Source: Arthrobacter sp.
GTDB lineage: Bacteria > Actinomycetota > Actinomycetes > Actinomycetales > Micrococcaceae
Length of the DNA: 13,031 bases
Reading direction: 5' to 3'
Assembly: GCA_030147325.1 (NCBI GenBank)
Contig: JASLAA010000268.1
Coordinates: 1 to 13,031, forward strand
In this document: positions 7,909-13,031 of the stretch, piece after piece
How the letters are laid out: each line of letters opens with the position of its first letter
How positions within the stretch are numbered: position 1 is the stretch's first letter
Made by a program: the position numbers and the translations under genes
Notes under the pieces: model-generated
Databases searched by the model: none
What the model was told of the DNA's origin: nothing
The model's input: only the letters and a program-made list of their open reading frames with translations

Positions 7909-7924
7909 CCCGGAGGTGACCGTC
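7890..7924 (+). terminator. Hairpin terminator after the ABC-F gene
   Basis: A perfect 10-bp stem (GACGGTCACC at 7890-7899 with GGTGACCGTC at 7915-7924) and a 15-nt loop begin 4 nt after the stop codon. No T-tract follows. Position and symmetry suggest transcription termination. The rest of the gap to 8126 shows no clear gene or site. Confidence 0.6.
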
Positions 7925-8126
7925 GTCGGGCGCGGATGAGCGTCAGTCCGCGTCAGCACGGTCCGGTCGCGGACGACCGGTTGCTCCACCCCGACCCGGC
8001 ACACGGCAGGAGTGGGCGTCGGAGCTTCGGTGTCATGTCGTGAATTCTTGTGGCGGTGGCCTCCCGGTGCTCCTACGGTTGTGGAACGGGCGCCGTCCGC
8101 GCCCGGTCGGCAGTAGGCGGTATCCG

Positions 8127-8717
8127 ATGTTGGTGTTCAAGGTAGTCGTCGAGGAAACCCTCCACGGGTACGAGGTGAGGTGTCCTGATGAGCCCGGCGT
8201 GCGTTACGCGGCGCCCTCCCTCTGGGATGCGTGCGGAGCCCGCAGCGCTGTGGCCGAGCACGCCGGCGTTCCCGACGATCTGGTCTGGCTGCACATCCGA
8301 TCCAGGGTGGGCGGAATCACGGTCACGTCGGATGTGCATCCATTGCACTGGGTCGCGTTCCACTCGATGAGCTGTCCGTCCTCGCCGGCTCCCGGCGACT
8401 CGAGCCTGATGTTCGAGCAGGCGCTGACTGCCCTCCGGCACGAGGCCGACCATGCAACGGCTCAGGATCGGGCCCACGCCCGGGTGAAACTGATGCTCGC
8501 CTTCGGGGACGGCATGCGGGTCTGTCTGCCCCGGAGCGGGGGGTATCACCTGACCGAGGTGGTCGGCGAGACGTCGGCGACCGAGGACCTCAGCGGATGG
8601 GTCAGGACCAGGCTGATAGGGGTCCCGGCGGCTGAGACGGATTGGTCGACGCCGGTCGTCGCCCTGCAGATCGGCGTCTTCAACCCCGATGCAGCTTCCG
8701 GGCGGCGCTACAGATGA
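8127..8717 (+). CDS. Hypothetical protein with HicB-like N-terminus
   Basis: I do not recognise this gene as a whole. The ATG at 8127 gives 196 aa and starts with a beta-strand-like MLVFKVVVEE. A weak purine stretch, AGGCGG, lies about 7 nt upstream. The frame is open from a GTG at 8040, but the extra residues are Arg/Pro-rich and look non-coding. Residues 1-45 recall the HicB/partial RNase H fold: an HGYEVRCPDEPGV segment, then a helix with alternating Ala (SLWDACGARSAVAEHAG), like the Y-x-x-x-x-PDxPG...EA pattern of HicB antitoxins. The rest (helix EQALTALRHEADHATAQDRAHARVKLMLAFGDG and a C-terminal strand-rich part) matches nothing known to me. No hicA-like toxin gene is adjacent. There is no signal peptide or membrane segment. 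G/C-rich third positions support coding. Confidence 0.6.
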   Translation: MLVFKVVVEETLHGYEVRCPDEPGVRYAAPSLWDACGARSAVAEHAGVPDDLVWLHIRSRVGGITVTSDVHPLHWVAFHSMSCPSSPAPGDSSLMFEQALTALRHEADHATAQDRAHARVKLMLAFGDGMRVCLPRSGGYHLTEVVGETSATEDLSGWVRTRLIGVPAAETDWSTPVVALQIGVFNPDAASGRRYR

Positions 8718-8885
8718 TCGTCGGAGAGCTGCCCCTCGCGATCCGGATGCGGTCGTGAGCGGCGACGGTCCGGCGTGGGACGGACTGCGGGGCGGCTGCG
8801 GGGGATTCCTCGACAGGGACTGAACCGGACACGGGTTCCGTGGGACCTCGCCTGGAGTGGGTGGTGGGATGAGCCGTCACGTCAC

Positions 8886-8915
8886 TGGAGCGTCGATGCC
8901 GGACATGCTTATTAT
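8886..8915 (+). promoter_or_regulatory. Weak candidate promoter upstream of the GAF-ANTAR gene
   Basis: TATTAT at 8910-8915 is a near-consensus -10 box in a locally AT-richer patch. TGGAGC (8886-8891) lies 18 nt upstream as a poor -35. It would give a leader of about 85 nt. The remaining part of the gap 8718-9005 shows no other convincing gene, terminator or site. Confidence 0.3.
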
Positions 8916-9005
8916 GGTGCTGTCGTTCAGCAGAGGGCGCCATTGATTGTGCCGTTGGTGCCCGCCGTCTCGGCGGAGAGACCACGGAGCGGAAAGCGGG
9001 CCCTC

Positions 9006-9779
9006 ATGCAGCACCTCCAGAGTTCTTCGACACCCACGGCGATGCCACCGGCTGCGACGGATGCGCCGTCCCTGCTCGTCGTCCTGCAGGACATGATCCT
9101 GAACAGTGCGGATATCAGTGTCTTCCTGACCGATGTCGCCGGCGAAGCGGCTCGTCTGCTCACCCGTCCCGACCGCGAGGTCCTCGCGGCCGTGACGCTC
9201 CTCCGCCCGCGGATGAAGGCGACCGTGGGTAGCAGCAGCGCTCACGCCCAGGCCATGGATGAGGTGCAGTACCGGTACGATGACGGCCCATGCCTGCGCG
9301 CAGCCCGAGAGAACACCACCTATGTGGTGACCGATTTCCATACCGAGACCCGGTTCGGCGCCTACAGCGCTGCCATTCACGATCACGGACTGCGGTCGGC
9401 GGTCGCGACACCCATCCCCTTGGACGGCGGAGCAGCCGCAGCACTCGACCTGTACTCGGACCGACCCGGAGCGTTCGACGACGTCGACGTCGAAACCTCC
9501 GCCGGGCTTGCCCGCTCCATCTCCCGATCCCTGCGGATGGCAGTGTGGATCGCTCGGCTGGCTGACGAGAATCGGCACCTTCACTCGGCGATGGAATCCC
9601 GGACCGTCATCCAGGTGGCCGCCGGCATCGTCATGGCACAGAACAGGTGTAGTCACGACGCGGCGATGAGCATCCTGAAGGCCGCGTCCAGTGCCCGGAA
9701 CATGAAGCTGCGCGACGTCGCAGAGGTGGTCGTGCAGAGGATCGACGAAGGCGCGCTGGGCACCCACTTCGACCAGTAG
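9006..9779 (+). CDS. GAF-ANTAR domain protein (predicted RNA-binding antiterminator)
   Basis: A 257-aa soluble regulator with a GAF sensor domain at about 22-180 and a C-terminal ANTAR domain at about 190-245. ANTAR domains bind tandem hairpins in nascent mRNA and prevent termination. The ANTAR block is diagnostic: ESRTVIQVAAGIVMAQNRCSHDAA, then ILKAASSARNMKLRDVAEVVV, with Glu197 and Arg199 in the expected places. GAF-like segments include DDGPCLRAARENTTYVVTDFHTETRF and LRSAVATPIPLDG, the latter close to the usual GAF strand. No receiver or kinase domain is present, so GAF ligand binding rather than phosphorylation probably controls it. The ATG at 9006 is chosen by domain fit; its ribosome site is weak (GGAAAG about 10 nt away), and the ATG at 9042 is an alternative. 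The open frame upstream to 8775 is not supported. Confidence 0.88.
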   Translation: MQHLQSSSTPTAMPPAATDAPSLLVVLQDMILNSADISVFLTDVAGEAARLLTRPDREVLAAVTLLRPRMKATVGSSSAHAQAMDEVQYRYDDGPCLRAARENTTYVVTDFHTETRFGAYSAAIHDHGLRSAVATPIPLDGGAAAALDLYSDRPGAFDDVDVETSAGLARSISRSLRMAVWIARLADENRHLHSAMESRTVIQVAAGIVMAQNRCSHDAAMSILKAASSARNMKLRDVAEVVVQRIDEGALGTHFDQ

Positions 9780-9849
9780 GAGGCCGATGGACCAGCGGTC
9801 CCCGGGGGTAGCCTGAACGGTCGAGCAGAGTGCGAGGGTCGGTGCGGCG

Positions 9850-11178
9850 TTACCGCCCGCGTTCTGCACCGCCCGGTGTCTTGGGGCGAGCTGCAGGTGC
9901 CGGCAACGGTGGAATCGTCGAACCACGGGGTGCAGTGCTGTCGCGCGTCGATGTGGCTGCGGGGGCGGCAGGCCAGAGCATCAGTGCTGTGATCGTGCCG
10001 ACGAGGGCGAGGACGCCGAGCACGGCGGCTGCGATGCTCTGGCCGGCGGCAGCGCCGACCCATCCGGCGAGGGGATAGGCGAGGAGGAAGCAGGCGTGGG
10101 AGAGGGAGAACTGCGCGGTGAAGAGGTGACTGCGGTCCCGATCGGTGGCGACCCGGCGCAGCAGGCGTGAGGACGGGGTGCTGATCATCGAGGTGCCGAT
10201 ACCGAGGATGACCCAGAGCCCGAGGAAGATCAGCCATGAGCTGTCGGGATGACCCTCCCCGGTCCGCTCGGCGGCGGCGAGGAACGCTGCAGCCAGCAGG
10301 CCGGCGGTCAGGACCGCGCCACCGAGGAGCATGAAGGCGCGGTCCGGCGTGCGCTCCAGCGCTTTCGGTGCGATGAACGCGACGAGCATGGAACCGGCCC
10401 CGTAGCAGGCCAGGGCGATCGCGACGTCGGTGTTCGAGCCGCCGAACAGGTCGCGGGTGTAGACGACGGTGTTCACCAGCACGAGGGCTGTGGCGGTTGC
10501 GACAACGAGGTTCAGGGCCAGCAGGCCTCGCAGGGAAGGCTCCCGCAGGAAGATCCGGCTCCCCAGCGTGGTGCGGTGCAGCAGGGAGCCCTGGCGCGCG
10601 GTCGGTGGGATGCACGGTAGTCGGGTGGCAAGGACCATCGCCGCGGATACCAGGAAACCGGCCATCGTCCCGACGAAGAGTTCGTGGAAGGTCATCACCG
10701 TCAGCAGGGCCGCTGCAAGTAGTGGGCTGACCAAGGACTCCAGGTCATAGGCCAGCCGGGACAGGGACAGGGCTTTCGTGTAATCCTTCTCCTCGGGCAG
10801 GACGACCGGGATCAGGGCCTGAAACGCCGGGGTGAAAGTCGCAGACGCGGATTGCAGGGCGAACACCAGGACGTAGATCTGCCACACCTGATCGATGAAC
10901 GGCAGAGTCACTGCGATCGCTGCGCGCACCAGGTCGGCGCCGACCAGCACACCTTTTCGGGGCAGACGTTCGACCAGTGCTGCCATCACGGGGGCGACGA
11001 AGACATAGGCGATCATCTTGATGGTCAGCGCCGTCCCGAGGACCGCGCCGGCCTGTCCGGCGGCGAGATCGAAAGCCAGGAGGCCCAGGGCGACGGTGAG
11101 CAGGCCGGTTCCCAGCAGGGCGACGACCTGAGCGGTGAACAGGTTGCGGTACGCCGAGCGGTGCAGAACAGAAAGCAT
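9850..11178 (-). CDS. MFS transporter (MFS_3-like exporter)
   Basis: A 442-aa major facilitator protein of the inner membrane with about 12 hydrophobic helices. It opens with YRNLFTAQVVALLGTGLLTVALG, typical of MFS_3/NreB-type efflux permeases. The loop between helices 2 and 3 carries a degenerate motif A (ALVERLPRKGVLVGADLVRA). Helix 4-5 segments such as FTPAFQALIPVVLPEEKDY and the central loop ARQGSLLHRTTLG fit the family. The last 35 or so residues are Pro/Ala/Thr-rich and probably disordered. The substrate cannot be inferred. ATG at 11178 is at the natural N-terminus; no strong ribosome site is seen. It is transcribed alone, convergent with the ANTAR gene and divergent from the acetyltransferase gene. 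The 70-nt gap to the ANTAR gene contains only a 5-bp hairpin. Confidence 0.9.
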   Translation of the reverse strand: MLSVLHRSAYRNLFTAQVVALLGTGLLTVALGLLAFDLAAGQAGAVLGTALTIKMIAYVFVAPVMAALVERLPRKGVLVGADLVRAAIAVTLPFIDQVWQIYVLVFALQSASATFTPAFQALIPVVLPEEKDYTKALSLSRLAYDLESLVSPLLAAALLTVMTFHELFVGTMAGFLVSAAMVLATRLPCIPPTARQGSLLHRTTLGSRIFLREPSLRGLLALNLVVATATALVLVNTVVYTRDLFGGSNTDVAIALACYGAGSMLVAFIAPKALERTPDRAFMLLGGAVLTAGLLAAAFLAAAERTGEGHPDSSWLIFLGLWVILGIGTSMISTPSSRLLRRVATDRDRSHLFTAQFSLSHACFLLAYPLAGWVGAAAGQSIAAAVLGVLALVGTITALMLWPAAPAATSTRDSTAPRGSTIPPLPAPAARPKTPGGAERGR

Positions 11179-11214
11179 GCCGATGGCCTGTCTCGTGCAG
11201 GATCAAGTCCCACC

Positions 11215-11220
11215 ACTATA
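11215..11220 (-). promoter_or_regulatory. Candidate -10 box for the MFS gene
   Basis: TATAGT on the minus strand lies 36 nt before the MFS ATG, and is the best -10-like hexamer in the divergent gap. No convincing -35 is present at 16-18 nt, so an alternative sigma factor or an activator would be needed if it is real. Confidence 0.3.
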
Positions 11221-11273
11221 GGTGTGCCAGGGCATCTCCCACCCGGTCGGACTGTTCGTCCCTTCGCAGCAGG

Positions 11274-11657
11274 ATGAACCAACACCCCGCGATCCCCAGG
11301 TCGGGTAGCGTGAGCGATCAGGAAGAGCACCTTGGACGGCGAATCTTCATCAACGCCGGGTGCACGCTGCAGGACCAGGGCGGAGTGGTCATCGGCGATG
11401 ACTGCCTGATCGGGCACAACGTGGTGATGGCGACCCTCAATCACGACCTGGACCCCGGCAAGCGGGCAGACATGCATCCGGCCCCGATAGTTCTCGGCCG
11501 GAACGTCTGGGTCGGTGCGAATGCGACGATCCTTCCGGGCGTCACCATCGGGGACAACGCCGTGATCGCAGCCGCAGCCGTGGTGACGAAGGACGTGCCG
11601 GACGACGCCGTCGTTGTAGGGTCGCCCGCTCGAGTAGTGCGCTCAGTCACAGCGTGA
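11274..11657 (+). CDS. Sugar O-acetyltransferase (Maa/NodL/LacA type), N-terminally truncated
   Basis: The C-terminal left-handed beta-helix of a maltose/galactoside O-acetyltransferase, which transfers acetyl from acetyl-CoA to a sugar hydroxyl. Hexapeptide repeats are clear: VVIGDDCLIGHNVV, IVLGRNVWVGANATILPGVTIGDNAVIAAAAVV and the terminal TKDVPDDAVVVGSPARVVR. The catalytic-type histidine is kept (TLNHDLD, His57 from the ATG at 11274 or His45 from the GTG at 11310). The product is 127 or 115 aa, against about 185-200 in the family. The Mac domain and first helix turns are missing, and homology starts only near LGRRIFINAG. Neither start has a good ribosome site. No remnant of the missing part is readable in 11179-11273. 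A decayed gene or the product of a deletion is likely; a functional short form cannot be excluded. Confidence 0.7.
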   Translation: MNQHPAIPRSGSVSDQEEHLGRRIFINAGCTLQDQGGVVIGDDCLIGHNVVMATLNHDLDPGKRADMHPAPIVLGRNVWVGANATILPGVTIGDNAVIAAAAVVTKDVPDDAVVVGSPARVVRSVTA

Positions 11658-11788
11658 CCGACGCTTCGGAGCGAACGCACTGAGGCGGGTGGTTCCTGGC
11701 CGATGGACAGCAGGACGGAGGTAGCCACGTCGCTGAGCTTCGTGTTCCTGGTGCTTGACGCGGCGACGACCGGTCTCGAACGGACCGA

Positions 11789-12718
11789 TCAGCTGGACGA
11801 AGCAGCCGCCCGAGTCGAGAGATGCGCCTCGAGAACGTCGCGCACGGTGGTCCAGTCGTGGAGACCGTAGCGGTCGTTGTCGACGTGTCGCAACTGCGCC
11901 TGGCCGCTGAACATGCCGGCGAAATACTGCATCCCCTGCCAGGCAGGGAACGTCTCGTCGGGGTTCTTCGACAGCCGCTTGACCACCTTGCTCAGTAGCG
12001 AGAGCGTGGTGGTCGTGCCGGCCCACTGCACTGTGAAGGGAGTTCCCGTGAGGTCGGTCATCGTCCGGGCGATGTCGCGGGCGGAGACCTGCTGGCCGGC
12101 GATCTCGATGGTGCGTGGCGCATTCTCATCCAGGGCGGCGAGGGCGGTCACGCGGGCGACGTCGTCCTTGGTGGTGAAATCCAGGACCTGATCAGCCGAG
12201 GACCAGAACAGGACGCGTCGACGGGTGAAGAGGATCATGGGCGCCTCGTCGGTGAGCAGTTCGGTGAACATCCCATTCAGGATCGACGTCGCCCGAACCG
12301 GTGCGGCGTCGACCTCCGAGGCGAACTCGCGTCGGAGCTCGAAGTTGCGGTTGCTGCCGGGGGCGATTCGACGGTAGTCGGCCGAATAGTCCGACGGGAT
12401 GAATCGGGCCACTCCAGCCGCTACGGTCGCTTGCAGGAGGGCGCGCTGCGCATCGACGATGACCGGGCGGATGCCACTCAGGGCGGACACGACGACGTCC
12501 ACCCCGGACGCGGCGCCTGTCAGGGCGGCGTGGTCGGAGTAGGCAGCTGGAACGATGTCGATGCGGTCGTCAGCACCGAATCGTTCGGCAGCGGTCGTAC
12601 TGCCGGGACGGGTCAGGACTCGAACCCGGACGTCGTGGTGCAGGATCTCGTGGACGATGCGCCGGCCGAGATCGCCGGTGGCGCCTGCTACGAGGACGGT
12701 GGCAGTCATAGGAGGCAT
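11789..12718 (-). CDS. NmrA-like/SDR-family NAD(P)-binding protein
   Basis: A 309-aa atypical short-chain dehydrogenase of the NmrA/isoflavone-reductase-like type: a cytoplasmic Rossmann protein acting as a reductase or redox sensor. The N-terminal nucleotide-binding motif VLVAGATGDLGRRI (Gly12, Gly15, Gly18) is followed by the VRVLTRPG strand typical of NADP-preferring members. Also present are DVVVSALSG, ARFIPSDYSADY and, later, FTTKDDVARVTALAA. The start at 12718 (MPPMTATV) lies 1 nt after the stop of the MarR-like fragment, so reinitiation is likely. A second in-frame ATG at 12709 is possible; no clear Shine-Dalgarno favours either. The frame runs open to 13015, but those 99 residues are low-complexity and partly inside the terminal palindrome. 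The substrate is unknown. A MarR regulator paired with an NmrA-type protein is common in electrophile or quinone responses (inference). Confidence 0.88.
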   Translation of the reverse strand: MPPMTATVLVAGATGDLGRRIVHEILHHDVRVRVLTRPGSTTAAERFGADDRIDIVPAAYSDHAALTGAASGVDVVVSALSGIRPVIVDAQRALLQATVAAGVARFIPSDYSADYRRIAPGSNRNFELRREFASEVDAAPVRATSILNGMFTELLTDEAPMILFTRRRVLFWSSADQVLDFTTKDDVARVTALAALDENAPRTIEIAGQQVSARDIARTMTDLTGTPFTVQWAGTTTTLSLLSKVVKRLSKNPDETFPAWQGMQYFAGMFSGQAQLRHVDNDRYGLHDWTTVRDVLEAHLSTRAAASSS

Positions 12719-12719
12719 C

Positions 12720-12929
12720 TCATTCTGTGGTGGCCGAGGTGGCCGGCCGGCGGGATCGGTCGGGGGAGGCGGAGGGCTGTTCGAGGGCTGCGCGGGCGTC
12801 GACGATGCAGGCCTCGACGTTACCGGCTCCAAGGGCCACCCTGGCCAGGAGGCGGCGGAGCTGCGTCTGCTCGTCACGGCTGAGGTGTCGCATGAGGACG
12901 CCCTCGATGCCCCGGAGGGCGACGCGTGC
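12720..12929 (-). CDS. MarR-like transcriptional regulator, C-terminal fragment
   Basis: About 69 codons run in the minus direction to a TGA at 12722-12720, immediately before the NmrA-like gene. The segment GIEGVLMRHLSRDEQTQLRRLLARV resembles the C-terminal dimerisation helix of MarR repressors (the pattern LS-x-x-E-x-x-x-L-x-x-L-L). The DNA-binding winged helix is not in the window. Upstream of 12930 the sequence becomes a reversed copy of this same region, so the reading frame loses its gene there and the GTG at 12935 is not a true start. The tail after residue 30 or so (ARAALEQPSASPD) is low in complexity. Assignment rests on one helix and on context. Confidence 0.5.
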   Translation of the reverse strand, partial: ARVALRGIEGVLMRHLSRDEQTQLRRLLARVALGAGNVEACIVDARAALEQPSASPDRSRRPATSATTE

Positions 12930-13031
12930 CGACACCTCAGCCGTGACGAGCAGACGCAGCTCCGCCGCCTCCTGGCCAGGGTGGCCCTTGGAGCCGGTAA
13001 CGTCGAGGCCTGCATCGTCGACGCCCGCGCA
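12789..13031. repeat. Large terminal palindrome with 102-bp perfect arms
   Basis: 12789-12890 and 12930-13031 are exact reverse complements over 102 bp, with a 39-bp centre. The centre holds a 7-bp stem (12899-12905 with 12915-12921) on the same axis, flanked by eight bases on each side that mostly do not pair. The last base of the window pairs, so the arm may extend further. The left arm and centre read as MarR-like coding sequence; the right arm is only a mirror copy. This looks like a fold-back junction at a contig end rather than a natural repeat, but a real inverted duplication is not excluded. Confidence 0.92.

Noticed and set aside
8040..8126. GTG start at 8040 for the HicB-like hypothetical gene
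   Set aside because: The extra 29 residues are Arg/Pro/Gly-rich, and a better start context exists at 8127.
8775..9005. Upstream extension of the GAF-ANTAR gene
   Set aside because: The residues look non-coding (Arg/Trp/Pro-rich) and cover the only promoter-like patch; the GAF domain starts after 9006.
10249..10750. Several plus-strand open frames across the MFS gene
   Set aside because: Mutually overlapping shadows in different frames; the minus strand encodes a full 12-helix transporter.
12719..13015. N-terminal extension of the NmrA-like protein by 99 residues
   Set aside because: The extension is Arg/Ser/Pro-rich, overlaps the MarR-like frame and runs into the terminal palindrome; the Rossmann motif begins right after the start at 12718.
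12930..13031. Coding sequence in the right arm of the palindrome
   Set aside because: It is an exact reversed copy of 12789-12890 and probably not independent genomic sequence.

Overview
The window looks like chromosomal DNA of a high-GC actinobacterium, most likely Micrococcaceae (Arthrobacter-like). This is inferred from strongly G/C-ending codons, frequent GTG starts, 1-4 nt gene overlaps, and a suf operon with a Rieske-type ferredoxin between sufD and sufC. No database search was possible. No tRNA, rRNA, CRISPR array, insertion sequence or phage gene was seen.

Region 1 (1-4003, + strand) is the SUF iron-sulfur cluster assembly operon: sufB (5' end outside the window), sufD, a Rieske ferredoxin-like gene, sufC, and a small MIP18/DUF59 gene. 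SufB, SufD and SufC form the scaffold/ATPase complex. The sulfur-donating pair sufS-sufU, usual between sufC and the DUF59 gene in many actinobacteria, is absent here. A strong hairpin (4020-4064) closes the operon.

Region 2 (4103-6119, - strand, convergent with suf) is a complete biotin ECF transporter in the order bioY-bioM-bioN. Both junctions are GTGA overlaps of 4 nt. BioY binds biotin, BioM is the ATPase and BioN is the coupling membrane protein. Because biotin synthase is an Fe-S enzyme, the two regions are loosely connected in physiology, but no shared regulation is visible.

Region 3 (6120-9779) starts with a divergent intergenic region that carries a twin GGGATCCC palindrome. It continues on the + strand with an ABC-F ribosome-associated ATPase, an unrecognised 196-aa protein whose N-terminus recalls HicB, and a GAF-ANTAR protein (a predicted RNA-binding antiterminator).

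Region 4 (9850-13031) looks accessory. It holds a - strand MFS transporter, a sugar O-acetyltransferase that lacks its N-terminal domain (+), and a - strand pair made of a MarR-like regulator fragment and an NmrA/SDR-type NAD(P)-binding protein. The last 243 bases form a large palindrome with 102-bp perfect arms, flush with the last base of the window. It interrupts the MarR-like gene and is most simply an assembly or amplification fold-back at a contig end.

I found no convincing new multi-gene system. The items most worth checking are the terminal palindrome, the twin palindrome between bioY and the ABC-F gene, the missing sufS-sufU, the HicB-like orphan gene next to the ANTAR gene, and the truncated acetyltransferase.
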